From Pseudarthrobacter phenanthrenivorans Sphe3 (GTDB lineage: Bacteria; Actinomycetota; Actinomycetes; Actinomycetales; Micrococcaceae), in assembly GCF_000189535.1 (NCBI RefSeq), contig NC_015145.1, forward strand, positions 186,001 through 250,000: a stretch of 64,000 nucleotides of DNA, read 5' to 3'. The first letter of the stretch is position 1. Every line of letters begins with the position of its first letter. This document shows, one piece after another, positions 1-8,214 of the stretch. The notes under the pieces are model-generated. The model was not told where the DNA came from and made no database searches. It worked only from the letters and a program-made list of their open reading frames with translations. The position numbers and the translations under genes were made by a program.

Positions 1-147
1 GCCGGGTTCCAGCTCAATTGTCTTCACAGTGGTGTCCGCAATGTCCGCAACTATCTCCTGGGCTGTCCTGCGGGCAGCAATGATTTCCGGAGCCCAGTTG
101 AAGGTGCTGGCACAAAAGGTCCAGCTGCCGGGAACTTCAGAAGTCAT
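1..147 (-). CDS. Sugar phosphate isomerase/epimerase-like protein, N-terminal part (cut by window edge)
   Basis: Only the first 49 codons are visible; the gene runs off the left edge. The start reads MTSEVPGSWTFCASTFNWAP, a type of N-terminus I associate with xylose-isomerase-like TIM-barrel proteins (WTFC..TFNWAP). It is divergent from the deglycosidase-beta-like gene at 216, with 68 bases between the two starts. In characterised C-glycoside deglycosidases the catalytic alpha subunit is a TIM-barrel protein of this family encoded next to the small beta subunit. I therefore infer that this may be the alpha subunit. With so little sequence, a generic sugar isomerase cannot be excluded. Confidence 0.6.
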   Translation of the reverse strand, partial: MTSEVPGSWTFCASTFNWAPEIIAARRTAQEIVADIADTTVKTIELEPG

Positions 148-181
148 GGGGCATCTTCCCCTTTATGCTAGTTAGTGACAA

Positions 182-205
182 ACTTATGTCTGTTTCAGAA
201 TAAAG
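182..205 (+). promoter_or_regulatory. Operator-like site A (CTTATG...TAAAG), shared with two other promoters in the locus
   Basis: A 24-nt element lies in the divergent region between the TIM-barrel gene and the beta-subunit gene. It starts ACTTATGT and ends AGAATAAAG. It matches the site at 3895-3918 at 18 of 24 positions and shares its ends with 1990-2013. The outer arms CTTAT and ATAAG/TAAAG are roughly palindromic. It sits just upstream of the ribosome binding site at 203-207, so a bound repressor would block transcription. The ROK protein at 657-1919 is the likely binder; this is inference. Confidence 0.5.
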
Positions 206-215
206 GATGGAAGCC

Positions 216-632
216 ATGTTGGAAACCGCCTTGCGCGAAGATGCGCTGACCGCTGTTCCGGGGGGATTTGAGCTGCGGCTCGGCCTGCCATGGATCCGCT
301 CCATGCCCCTGTCCAGCATTGCCGGGCTGTCCGTGGCGGTGGACGGCGTCGGTGTCGAGCCGGGGGAGTTGTCGGTGATGTTGGGGCGGCGGCGCGTCCA
401 GCCCGCGGCCCTGCAGGCGGAGCCCGGCTGGTGGTTCGTGCAGGACAGGCTCGTCCTGGAGGGCCAGCGCAAACTCTCGAGGGGGCCGCATGACGTCGCC
501 GTCGACCTCCTGCTGATGGTGCCGTACCTGCAGGCCCGCCCCGGCTCTCCACTGGTCCTGCCGTTCCATTTGGAGGCCCGGCTTGGGCTTGACCGGGTAC
601 CGGTTCCAAGCGTGTCGCGCGATGTTGCCTGA
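216..632 (+). CDS. C-glycoside deglycosidase beta subunit-like protein (DUF6379 type)
   Basis: A small protein of 138 residues predicted to be all beta. It shows the pattern of the small subunit of bacterial C-glycoside deglycosidases: a G-FELRLGLPWIRSMPLSSI segment near residues 17-35, a VDGVGV hairpin, WWFVQDRL near 73-80, and HDVAVDLLLMVPYL near 95-108. In that family the beta subunit pairs with a TIM-barrel alpha subunit and cleaves the C-C glycosidic bond of 3-keto-C-glycosides. ATG 216 is preferred because AAAGGA at 203-208 lies 7 nt upstream of it; the in-frame ATG at 207 overlaps that ribosome binding site. The family match rests on motif recall, not on a search. Confidence 0.65.
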   Translation: MLETALREDALTAVPGGFELRLGLPWIRSMPLSSIAGLSVAVDGVGVEPGELSVMLGRRRVQPAALQAEPGWWFVQDRLVLEGQRKLSRGPHDVAVDLLLMVPYLQARPGSPLVLPFHLEARLGLDRVPVPSVSRDVA

Positions 633-656
633 AATTACCGCTGCGGAGCTGCGGAC

Positions 657-1919
657 CTAGGCGGGGACGGACATGCGTTCCGGCGATGGCCGCCCGCCGG
701 CGAACCAGCGCGGGAAGGTGACATCAAACAGCTGCTCGCGGGCCAGTTCGGCTCCGCCGCGCAGCGGCTCCCGCTCATCATTCACCGAGAGGGTGATGGT
801 GAGGTCCCGCGTGGCAAGGGGCAGTGACAGTTCGTAGACGCGCTGCCGCACTTCCGCGAGGAAAACTTCACCGGCCGAGCCCATGGCCCCGCCGATGACA
901 ATCACGCTGGGGTTGAACATGTTCACCAGCGCAGATATCGTCTCGCCAGCTACCCGGGCCGATTTCTGGACGAGGGAGATCGCCAGTGCGTCCCCGGCCT
1001 GGGCTGCGAGGGTGATCTCCTCCAGTGACAGCCCGCCCTTCCTGGCCGCCGCAGCAAGTGTGGTGTTGGCGCCGTCCTTGATGGCCTCTTCTGCGTCCCG
1101 CACCAGGGCCCAGCCGCCGGCCACCGCCTCCAGGCAGCCGATCTTGCCGCAGCGGCATTGGGCATCCGAATCCGAAACCCGGACATGGCCGATATCACCT
1201 GCCGCGCCATTGGCGCCACGATGGATCCTGCCCTTCGACAGCAGGCCGGCTCCGATGCCCGAGCCGATTTTGCAGTAGATGAGGTCCACCAGGGAGTCGC
1301 GCCGGCGGGCGCGTTCGCCAAGGGCCAGCAGGTTGGAATCGTTGTCCACCCACACGGGGGCATTAAAGCGCTCCTCAAACGGAGTCCGGACATCGAAACC
1401 GTTCCAGCCGGGCATGATGGGAGGCGCTACGGGTTGTCCCGTGTTGAAGTCGACCGGGCCGGGGAGTCCTACCACCACACTCCAGACGGGTACGTCGGGA
1501 TGCTTCTTGAGCACACTGTCGACGAGGGCCATGACGGCGTCGATGGTCTTCTCCGGTCCCTGCGCTATGTCCCAGGTGCGGTGCGCGTGGTCCACGATGT
1601 CGCCGTCGAGCGCGGCGATGCCTACGCGGATGTGGGCCGCTCCAAGGGCACAGATGATGATCCGCCCCTGCTCGGCGCGGAATCGCAGTGTGCGGGGCGC
1701 GCGGCCGCCGGAGGAGGCGCCGAATTCTCCCTCGCCGAGGAATCCGATGGAGATGGCCTGGTCAACGCGCTGGCTGACGACACCCCTGCCCAGTCCGGTG
1801 ACCTTGCCGATTTCGGGGCGGGTGGTGGCTTCACCCGTCCGCACCAGGTTGACGATCCGCAGCAGGCTGGTCACTTCGTCCGTCTGTGCCCCAAAGCGGA
1901 GGGTGGAGTCTGTCGTCAT
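657..1919 (-). CDS. ROK-family transcriptional regulator
   Basis: A 420-residue protein with an N-terminal winged helix (about residues 15-60, TTRPEIGKVTGLGRGVVSQR) followed by a ROK sugar-kinase-like fold. The ROK signature VDNDSNLLALGE is at 191-202. The zinc motif is present: His245, then CRCGKIGCLE with Cys255, Cys257 and Cys262. Proteins of this type repress sugar catabolic genes and release DNA when a sugar ligand binds. It sits inside the C-glycoside-like locus and is the obvious candidate to bind the CTTATG operator-like sites. An in-frame ATG five codons upstream (1934) is an alternative start; neither has a strong ribosome binding site. Confidence 0.85.
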   Translation of the reverse strand: MTTDSTLRFGAQTDEVTSLLRIVNLVRTGEATTRPEIGKVTGLGRGVVSQRVDQAISIGFLGEGEFGASSGGRAPRTLRFRAEQGRIIICALGAAHIRVGIAALDGDIVDHAHRTWDIAQGPEKTIDAVMALVDSVLKKHPDVPVWSVVVGLPGPVDFNTGQPVAPPIMPGWNGFDVRTPFEERFNAPVWVDNDSNLLALGERARRRDSLVDLIYCKIGSGIGAGLLSKGRIHRGANGAAGDIGHVRVSDSDAQCRCGKIGCLEAVAGGWALVRDAEEAIKDGANTTLAAAARKGGLSLEEITLAAQAGDALAISLVQKSARVAGETISALVNMFNPSVIVIGGAMGSAGEVFLAEVRQRVYELSLPLATRDLTITLSVNDEREPLRGGAELAREQLFDVTFPRWFAGGRPSPERMSVPA

Positions 1920-1989
1920 GGCAACAATTCTCACATATTGAGGCGCACTAAGGTGCAGGTTTGCCGGGACTATCGCTAAAACCTTCCGG

Positions 1990-2013
1990 ACTTATGAATA
2001 ATAAAGACATAAG
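1990..2013 (+). promoter_or_regulatory. Operator-like site B (CTTATG-N11-CATAAG)
   Basis: This is the most symmetrical of the three related 24-nt sites: CTTATG at 1991-1996 and CATAAG at 2008-2013 are perfect inverted arms around 11 AT-rich bases. It lies in the 107-base divergent region between the ROK gene (start 1919) and the Gfo/Idh/MocA gene (start 2027), directly before the ribosome binding site AAGGAGG (2014-2020). A repressor here could control the dehydrogenase gene and the ROK gene itself. Confidence 0.5.
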
Positions 2014-2026
2014 AAGGAGGGCAACG

Positions 2027-3067
2027 ATGCCTTGGAACGTTGGGATTCTTGGGGCAGGGCCGGGTGTCGCCGCCCTTCACCTGCCGGTGTTGGGGCGGCT
2101 TGCAGGCACGTTCAGCGTGGTGCACATTGCGGATGCCGGCAGCGGCAGGGCCCGGGAGCTGGCCGAACGGGTCGGCGCCCGCTGGTCAGAAGGAGAAGCG
2201 GAGGTGCTGGCGGATCCCAGTGTGGACGCTGTGCTGATCTGCAGCCCGCCGGCTGACCACGCGCGCCAGATCCTTGCCGCGCTGGCGGCGGATAAGCGCG
2301 CCATTTTCTGTGAAAAGCCGCTGGCCACCAGCCGGCTGGAAGCGGAGGATGTCATCCTGGCCTGCCGGGCAGCAGGAGCAGTGCTTCTGGTGGGCACGAA
2401 CCATCTGTTTGACGCTGCATGGGGGCGGGCCAGGCACCACCTTGTGGCACTCGAAGGAAAGGTGCAGAGCATCTCCGTGACGCTCGCGCTTCCGCCGAAT
2501 GACAGGTACCACCGGCTGGTCGCCGAAGGCGGTCCCTTCCAGGCGGGCAGGCGGGGGCGACCCGACCTTGGTGACCCTGCCGTGGCGGCCGGTGTCCTCA
2601 GGCAGTTGCTGACTGGTCTTGCGGTCCATGATCTTCCGGCAGTGAGGGACATCGCGCCAGGCATCGATGAGATTGTTTATGCCCGCCTCACTCCGCCCGT
2701 CGGGTATCTGGTGGGGTATCGGGCCGGTGGAGTCCTGGTCCAGTTGGCGCTCACCATGCTTCCGGCGGGTCCCGATGCCCTGTGGAGGATGGGCATCTGC
2801 ACGACCCACGACCGTATCGAAGTGAACTTCCCCCCTGCCTTTGTCCATGCCGGAAGCGCTGCCACCCGGGTGCGAAGCGTGGACGGGCAATGGACGGAGT
2901 ACCGGCGCGATGAGGAAGACGGCTATGTGACCGAATGGCGCCTGTTTGCCTCGCTCCTTGAAGGGGATGCCCCGGTGGAGTACGACGAACTGCTGGCTGA
3001 CTCGCACTATGCGATCGACCTTGCAGACGCTGCAGCAGCCAAAATGCTTGAAGGGGCGTGGCAGTGA
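2027..3067 (+). CDS. Gfo/Idh/MocA-family NAD(P)-dependent oxidoreductase
   Basis: A 346-residue dehydrogenase. The Rossmann motif GILGAGPG is at residues 6-13, and the family signature CEKPLA, with the catalytic Lys of EKP, is at 95-100. This family oxidises or reduces sugars at C-OH positions; DgpA-type members oxidise the C3-OH of glucosides before deglycosylation. Here it may handle the glycoside or the released 3-keto sugar (inference). ATG 2027 has AAGGAGG 6 nt upstream; an upstream in-frame start at 1961 lacks one and would lie before operator-like site B. Its stop codon overlaps the next gene's start as GTGA, so the two are probably translationally coupled. Confidence 0.85.
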   Translation: MPWNVGILGAGPGVAALHLPVLGRLAGTFSVVHIADAGSGRARELAERVGARWSEGEAEVLADPSVDAVLICSPPADHARQILAALAADKRAIFCEKPLATSRLEAEDVILACRAAGAVLLVGTNHLFDAAWGRARHHLVALEGKVQSISVTLALPPNDRYHRLVAEGGPFQAGRRGRPDLGDPAVAAGVLRQLLTGLAVHDLPAVRDIAPGIDEIVYARLTPPVGYLVGYRAGGVLVQLALTMLPAGPDALWRMGICTTHDRIEVNFPPAFVHAGSAATRVRSVDGQWTEYRRDEEDGYVTEWRLFASLLEGDAPVEYDELLADSHYAIDLADAAAAKMLEGAWQ

Positions 3068-3858
3068 ACCGGGCCCGCGTCTTCACGAAACTGCCTGAAT
3101 ATGCCGCTGCAGCGGCGGAACTTCCCGTCAGCGCCGCCCTTGCCGGTGACAGGCGGGGTGCCGTGGTTGTTGTCCCGGGATCGGGGGACTGGTGGAACGT
3201 CATGCTTGCTGCCCGGGCCGGGGGAGCTGCGGCTGTGGTGCTTGCCCAACCTTCGGTGCTTCGGCGGGAGGATGTTGGGGCTTTCCCCTGGCCCGGCGAT
3301 ATTCCGGTGGTTGTGGAGCGTCCCCGCCTGCGTCCCGATGTTGTTGCTGATGCGCTCCGGGCGCGTCGTGGCCTCCCTCCCCGCCTGGTGACTGTCGAAT
3401 GTGCGGCCCCCGCCGGGGCCCTGGACAGCGTCATCCTCGATGGCCTCGGCTGGGCACGGTTCCTGGCTGGGGGATCCTTGACCTTCCGGGCCGGTCTTGC
3501 CGCTGCCCACGGCAGGATGGCGCTCCTGGACTCGGTGGCACCAGCCGGCTCCGGCGGCGGATCGGTTTCCGCCACGCTGGCAGGCACACCCATTGGCGGG
3601 CGCCATTCGGGAGGCCTGCTCCAGGTGCTGGCCCTCGGCGAGGTGCGGTCCGAAATTACGGTGGACCAGCCTGCGGGGCTGACCCGGGTGGAGACCTGCA
3701 CTGAGGAAGGCGTGCTGAGGGCTCCCGAACGGTACGAATCGTCAGCCCGGCTGGCTCTTCGGCGGGCTCTCGAGGCCTGCTCGTCAAGTGCGCCGGTGCC
3801 GGACCTGGATGAGCTGGCCGAAGATCATGCCCTTGCCCGGGCGCTGCTTGAGGCGTAG
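3064..3858 (+). CDS. Protein of unknown function coupled to the Gfo/Idh/MocA gene
   Basis: I do not recognise this 264-residue protein. It has no signal peptide or membrane segment. The N-terminal half alternates hydrophobic strands and helices (GAVVVVPGSGDWW, AAAVVLAQPSV, IPVVVERPRLRPDVV), like a degenerate Rossmann fold. The second half, with LLDSVAPAGSGGGSVSATLAG and a run of Glu/Thr-rich strands, resembles the alpha/beta C-terminal domain of Gfo/Idh proteins. It may be a partner subunit of the preceding dehydrogenase. The GTG start at 3064 overlaps the upstream TGA, and AAGGGG at 3051-3056 is well spaced for it; GTG 3058 is too close to that site. Confidence 0.7.
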   Translation: MNRARVFTKLPEYAAAAAELPVSAALAGDRRGAVVVVPGSGDWWNVMLAARAGGAAAVVLAQPSVLRREDVGAFPWPGDIPVVVERPRLRPDVVADALRARRGLPPRLVTVECAAPAGALDSVILDGLGWARFLAGGSLTFRAGLAAAHGRMALLDSVAPAGSGGGSVSATLAGTPIGGRHSGGLLQVLALGEVRSEITVDQPAGLTRVETCTEEGVLRAPERYESSARLALRRALEACSSSAPVPDLDELAEDHALARALLEA

Positions 3859-3894
3859 GCCGGTGGGCCTCAGTCGAACGTCCATTCCTGACAG

Positions 3895-3918
3895 GCTTAT
3901 GTTGTTTTCTGACTAAAG
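3895..3918 (+). promoter_or_regulatory. Operator-like site C upstream of the MFS/3-oxidase genes
   Basis: A 24-nt element beginning GCTTATGTTG and ending TGACTAAAG, matching site A at 18 of 24 positions. It overlaps the -35 element of the promoter proposed at 3902-3929. Three copies in one locus, each in front of a different transcription unit, support a common regulator. Confidence 0.5.
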
Positions 3919-3929
3919 TGGGCTATGAT
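3902..3929 (+). promoter_or_regulatory. Predicted promoter of the MFS and 3-oxidase genes
   Basis: TTGTTT at 3902-3907 and TATGAT at 3924-3929 are separated by 16 nt, a sigma-A-like arrangement. The -35 lies inside operator-like site C. The implied 5' leader of about 95 nt supports ATG 4032, rather than codons near 3918, as the MFS start. Confidence 0.4.
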
Positions 3930-4031
3930 GGTAGCGGCGCCGGGGTTCCCCGCGGACCCGTTCTCCGTCGTGATGGTGCGCCGGAGGCACACCACGTCGC
4001 GTCGACGGCCCGATCGTTCGGGCAGATCACT

Positions 4032-5528
4032 ATGCCACTTTCGCCTGTAAGACTCCGCCTCCTCGTTGCCTCCCTGTTGGCTGTCTCCTTCCTGGGGGCG
4101 CTGGACCATACAGTGGTGTCCACGTCCCTGGCCACCATCGCCGGGGAGCTCGGTGCCCTCAAACTCATGAGCTGGGTTGTGGTGGGCTACACGCTGGCCA
4201 GCACCGTGCTGCTGCCCGTGCTGGGGAAACTCGGAGATGTCCTCGGTGCCCGCCGCATCTTCCTGGCATCGCTGGTGATGTTCCTGGCCGCTTCCCTGGC
4301 CTGCGGCTTTGCCACCGATATGGCCTGGCTCATCGCCGCCCGCATCCTGCAGGGCATGAGCTCCGCCGGCCTGCAGCTGATGTCCCAAACCATCATTGCC
4401 CGCGTGACCACCCAACGTGAACGGCCGCGCTACATGGCCATCATCGGCGCCGCGTTTCCCATCGCCATCCTGTTTGGCCCCGTCCTGGGTGGTGCCATCA
4501 CCGATTACTGGGGCTGGCAGTGGGTCTTCTGGATCAACATTCCTGTGGGTGCAGCCGCACTGGGCCTCGCGCTCATCGCTGTTCCCCACCTGGAACCGGG
4601 TTCCATGCCCCGCCGCTTCGATGTTGCCGGGTCGGTTGTTTTCACCGCAGCCCTGGTGGCCCTGGTACTGGCCGCCACGTGGGCGGCCGAACGAAGCTCC
4701 GGGCCAGCCACCGCCGTGGCGCTGGCAGCCAGCATTCTTGGCTTCATCGCGTTCTTCCTGATCGAGCGGCATGCAGCAGAGCCCATCGTGCCGCTGCATT
4801 TCTTCGCCAACCGCACGATAGCTGCCGGCACGGCGCTCTCGGCGATCATCGGCGTCGGGCTCTTCTCCATCACTGCCTACCTGCCCACGTACTTCCAGAT
4901 GGCGTACCAGACCACCGCCACCGTGTCAGGGCTCGTGCCCATCGCCACGGTGTTCGGCATGCTGATCAGCAACCTGCTCACCGGCTGGCTGGCCAGCCGC
5001 ACCGGACGGTACCGCATCTTTCCGATCCTGGGGACCATGCTGGGAGCCGCGGGGTTGTTCGTGATGGCAGGCCTGCCCGCAGGCCTTCCGCTGTGGGTTC
5101 CCATGATTGTCATGGGCCTTGTGGGCATGGGCACGGGCGCGTTCATGAGTCTGATCGTTGCCGTGGTCCAGGGCGCTGCCCCGGCACACCAGACCGGCAC
5201 CATCACCGCCACCATCAACCTCGTGCGGCAGGTGGGGTCGACGGTGGCGACGGCGGTCATCGGCGGGGTGATCGGCTCCGGGGTGGCGGCACTCCTGCCG
5301 GCAGGGCTGGACGCCTCCACGCTGACCCCGCAGCTGGTCCATGCGGCGGCGCCGGATGTGCAGGCCACCGTTGCCCAGATCTACGGCACCGTCTTTACCC
5401 CTATCTTCATCGCCCTGGCGGCCGCTTATGCCCTGGGAATCGTGGCGGCGGTCCTGCTTCCCCACGGCCGTCTTTCCGACGAGCCAATTCCCGCTCCCCA
5501 TACCCCTTCCGAAAAACTCTCGGCCTGA
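4032..5528 (+). CDS. MFS transporter of the DHA2 (EmrB/QacA) type
   Basis: A 498-residue membrane protein with about 14 hydrophobic helices. Helix 1 is followed by GALDHTVVSTSLATIAGELG, the typical start of DHA2 transporters (motif D1, LD.T.V..ALP). LGKLGDVLGARR after helix 2 is the loop 2-3 motif A. DHA2 members are mostly proton antiporters, but in this locus it may move a glycoside or aglycone across the membrane (inference). It is followed after 16 bases by the 3-oxidase gene, so the two are co-transcribed. The reading frame stays open upstream to 3918, but that lies before the predicted promoter -10; the ribosome binding site for 4032 is weak. Confidence 0.8.
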   Translation: MPLSPVRLRLLVASLLAVSFLGALDHTVVSTSLATIAGELGALKLMSWVVVGYTLASTVLLPVLGKLGDVLGARRIFLASLVMFLAASLACGFATDMAWLIAARILQGMSSAGLQLMSQTIIARVTTQRERPRYMAIIGAAFPIAILFGPVLGGAITDYWGWQWVFWINIPVGAAALGLALIAVPHLEPGSMPRRFDVAGSVVFTAALVALVLAATWAAERSSGPATAVALAASILGFIAFFLIERHAAEPIVPLHFFANRTIAAGTALSAIIGVGLFSITAYLPTYFQMAYQTTATVSGLVPIATVFGMLISNLLTGWLASRTGRYRIFPILGTMLGAAGLFVMAGLPAGLPLWVPMIVMGLVGMGTGAFMSLIVAVVQGAAPAHQTGTITATINLVRQVGSTVATAVIGGVIGSGVAALLPAGLDASTLTPQLVHAAAPDVQATVAQIYGTVFTPIFIALAAAYALGIVAAVLLPHGRLSDEPIPAPHTPSEKLSA

Positions 5529-5544
5529 TTTCAAAGGAGACATC

Positions 5545-7122
5545 ATGTCCAATCCCACTATCGCCATTGTCGGCAGCGGACCCATCGGTTCCACCTATGC
5601 CCGCGTGCTCCTGGAACAGGTCCCCAGCGCGCGGGTGGTCATGTTCGAGGCCGGACCGCAGCTGACGGACGTTCCCGGCGAGAGCGTGCGCAACATCGCC
5701 GACCCCGCCGAGAAGGCACGTGCCAGGGAAATGTCCCAGGGGCCCCAGGCGGGGGAGTTCCGGGAATCCCTCGGCATTCCTGCTGCCACAGTCACCGAGG
5801 GCATGTTCACGGCACGGCAGGGCACCCACCTGCTGGATTTCGGCGGAACGGGCTCCGCCCACGCTTCCTCCTTCCCGGCAGCGGCTGCGGCCACCAACGT
5901 GGGAGGCCAGGGTGCGCACTGGACCTGCGCGACGCCGTCGCCCGCCTTCAGCGAGAAGATCCCCTTCATCGCGGATGACGAATGGGACAGACTGATAGAG
6001 GAGGCCAAGCAGCTCCTGCACGTCCACAGCGCCGCGTTCGCCGACTCGAAAGTCGGCGAGGCCATCCGGTCCCTCCTGGACGAGGAATTCGGTGCGGAAC
6101 TGCCGGCAGGCTACGGCGTGGGCACCCTTCCGGTGGCCGGGGACCCGCAGCCCGACGGGTCCGTGCGCTGGGCGGGGGCCGACGTCGTCCTCGGCCCGCT
6201 GATCGACAAGGACAGCCCGTTGGCGACACGGTTCGAACTCCGCGACCTGACTCTGGTCCGCCGCGTGGAACTGGACGGAAAGCGGGTGACCGGCGTGACG
6301 GTCCAGGACCTCCGGACGGGGGAGGAGTCCTTCGTGGCAGCAGACCTTGTGGTGGTGGCCGCGGATGCGTTCCGTTCGCCGCAGCTGCTGTGGGCCTCCG
6401 GGGTCCGGCCGGCGGCCCTTGGCCACTACCTGACCGAACACCCTGTGGTGATCTCCACGGTGGCGCTCGACGCCGAAAAGATGCAGCGCTACGCCACGGA
6501 GGAGGACCTGAAAGCCGAACTGGCCCGGCGGGCGCAGAACCCCGCAGACCCGGTAGCGGCCGTGAACCGCATCCCGTTCTCGGAGCCCGAGCACCCGTTC
6601 TCGGTGCAGGTGATGTACACCGAGAACACGCCGTTCCCCATGGAACCGGGTACGCCGTACTCGGAGAACCGCTGGGGCTACGTGAACATGGGCTACGGCA
6701 TGCGCAAGCACCCCCGTTTCGAGGACGCCGTCACGTTCGATGACAACGAGTCCGACTACCGCGGCTTCCCGAACATGACCATCGACTACGCGCTCACCGA
6801 ACGCGAAGAAGCCGAGATCGCCGAGGCCACCGAGAGGCTGCGGCGTGCCGGCAAGGCGCTGGGCGTCTTTGTTGCCGAACCAAGGCTGATGCCCAACGGC
6901 TCGAGCCTGCACTACCAGGGCACCATGCGCATGGGCGAGACCGACGACGGTACCTCCGTGGCCGATCCGTGGTCCCGGGTGTGGGGCTACCAGAACCTGG
7001 TGGTGGGCGGCAATGCGCTCATCCCGACAGCAACGGCCATGAACCCGACGCTGATGAGTGTGGCCATCGCTGTCCGCGGTGCCCGGAAGGTTGCCGGGGA
7101 GCTGGGTCCAAGGAGCGAATGA
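5545..7122 (+). CDS. FAD-dependent glycoside 3-oxidase / pyranose-oxidase-like GMC oxidoreductase
   Basis: A 525-residue GMC flavoenzyme. The dinucleotide-binding start IAIVGSGPIGSTYAR is at residues 6-20, VVMFEAGP at 31-38, and the C-terminal catalytic pair is His456 (SSLHYQGTMRMG) and Asn500 (TATAMNPT). The sequence resembles the pyranose oxidase described from Pseudarthrobacter (Arthrobacter) siccitolerans and CarA-type enzymes, which oxidise the C3-OH of C-glycosides so that the C-C bond can then be cleaved. The deglycosidase-like genes 5 kb upstream fit that pathway. AAAGGAGA at 5533-5540 marks ATG 5545. Substrate (C-glycoside or free sugar) cannot be read from sequence alone. Confidence 0.8.
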   Translation: MSNPTIAIVGSGPIGSTYARVLLEQVPSARVVMFEAGPQLTDVPGESVRNIADPAEKARAREMSQGPQAGEFRESLGIPAATVTEGMFTARQGTHLLDFGGTGSAHASSFPAAAAATNVGGQGAHWTCATPSPAFSEKIPFIADDEWDRLIEEAKQLLHVHSAAFADSKVGEAIRSLLDEEFGAELPAGYGVGTLPVAGDPQPDGSVRWAGADVVLGPLIDKDSPLATRFELRDLTLVRRVELDGKRVTGVTVQDLRTGEESFVAADLVVVAADAFRSPQLLWASGVRPAALGHYLTEHPVVISTVALDAEKMQRYATEEDLKAELARRAQNPADPVAAVNRIPFSEPEHPFSVQVMYTENTPFPMEPGTPYSENRWGYVNMGYGMRKHPRFEDAVTFDDNESDYRGFPNMTIDYALTEREEAEIAEATERLRRAGKALGVFVAEPRLMPNGSSLHYQGTMRMGETDDGTSVADPWSRVWGYQNLVVGGNALIPTATAMNPTLMSVAIAVRGARKVAGELGPRSE

Positions 7123-7177
7123 GGCGACCTTTTGCGGGCGGGGGCGCGGCGGGACGGGGCACGGATAACCTGTGGGT

Positions 7178-8128
7178 ATGAAGAACCTGGACCTGAACCT
7201 GCTGCCCCACCTGCAGGTCATCCTGGAGTTGCGGAACATCACCAGGGCGGCGGAGCGGCTCCAACTGAGCCAGCCGGCCACCAGCGCGGCCATGTCCAGG
7301 CTCCGGCGCCATTTCGACGACGAACTCCTGGTCCGCAACGGCCGCACCTATGAGCTCACGCCCTTTGCGCAGTCGCTGGTCCCGCTGGTTGATGAAGCGA
7401 TGCTCCACATCCAGCGTGCCACGCGCGTCAGGTCAGGGTTTGATCCCGCAACCAGCGAGCGGGAGTTCGTTATTGCGGCGTCGGACTATGCGGCTGCGCT
7501 GATCGTGGGGCCGTTGCGTGGGATCCTCCGCGAAGAGGCGCCCGGGGTGTCGGTGGATTTCGTCCCCACCGCAAAGACCGGGATCCAGGGCCAGATGGCC
7601 GATTACTCCAAGATCGACCTGCTGGTGGGGCCCACCGGCTACCAGATGCAGGGAGCCAGCAAACAGGTGTTCCGCGACAGCTTCGTTGCCATCGCCGATG
7701 CCGGGAACCCCTTGCTGCAGCAGCCCCGCCTGACCCTGGCGGACCTGGCATCCGTGCCGCACGCCGTCGGCTACTTCGGCGAGGGCATCAGCACCCCGGC
7801 GGACAAGCTGTTTGAGTCCAGGGGCATGCAGCGCCGTGTGGCGGCGGTGGTGGCAGGGTTCCTGTCGCTGCCGCTCCTGGTCGAAGGGACGGACCTGGTG
7901 GCGCTGGTCCCGCGCATGTTGGCGGCCCGGGCCCAGCGCGGCGCGGACATCGTTGTGCTGGAGTTCTCCGAAGGCGCGGAAGCGTCCCTGGTGGAGGCGA
8001 TGTACTGGCACCCGTCCCAGGCGGAGGATCCTGCCAGCGTCTGGCTCCGGTCCGTGGTCCAGCGGTCCTGTGCCCGGCTGCATGAACTTTTCCCGGCCAC
8101 ATCCCACCCCGTGACTATTGGCACCTGA
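7178..8128 (+). CDS. LysR-family transcriptional regulator
   Basis: A 316-residue LysR regulator of the NodD/NahR-like subgroup: MKNLDLNLLPHLQVILELRN leads into a winged helix (ITRAAERLQLSQPATSAAMSRLR, about residues 21-43), followed by a LysR substrate-binding domain with an EREFVIAASDY start. It follows the 3-oxidase gene by 55 bases on the same strand and may report on an aromatic aglycone released in the pathway (inference). There is no clear ribosome binding site; ATG 7178 is chosen because the conserved family N-terminus begins there, and a GTG two codons upstream is the alternative. Confidence 0.85.
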   Translation: MKNLDLNLLPHLQVILELRNITRAAERLQLSQPATSAAMSRLRRHFDDELLVRNGRTYELTPFAQSLVPLVDEAMLHIQRATRVRSGFDPATSEREFVIAASDYAAALIVGPLRGILREEAPGVSVDFVPTAKTGIQGQMADYSKIDLLVGPTGYQMQGASKQVFRDSFVAIADAGNPLLQQPRLTLADLASVPHAVGYFGEGISTPADKLFESRGMQRRVAAVVAGFLSLPLLVEGTDLVALVPRMLAARAQRGADIVVLEFSEGAEASLVEAMYWHPSQAEDPASVWLRSVVQRSCARLHELFPATSHPVTIGT

Positions 8129-8214
8129 CTGCCCGCGCGCCGGACACCACCCCGGACGTAGAATCGAGCTCCAAGCGAGCCGTGCAGGCGACTCGGTCAT
8201 CGAGGAGGACTGTT

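Noticed and set aside
3918..4031. An upstream extension of the MFS protein by 38 codons
   Set aside because: The extension begins before the predicted -10 element at 3924-3929 and has an Arg/Gly-rich sequence unlike any transporter start.
5407..7347. A 646-codon open frame on the minus strand opposite the glycoside 3-oxidase
   Set aside because: It is rich in His, Arg, Gly and Val without any domain, and lies fully opposite a GMC oxidoreductase with intact motifs.
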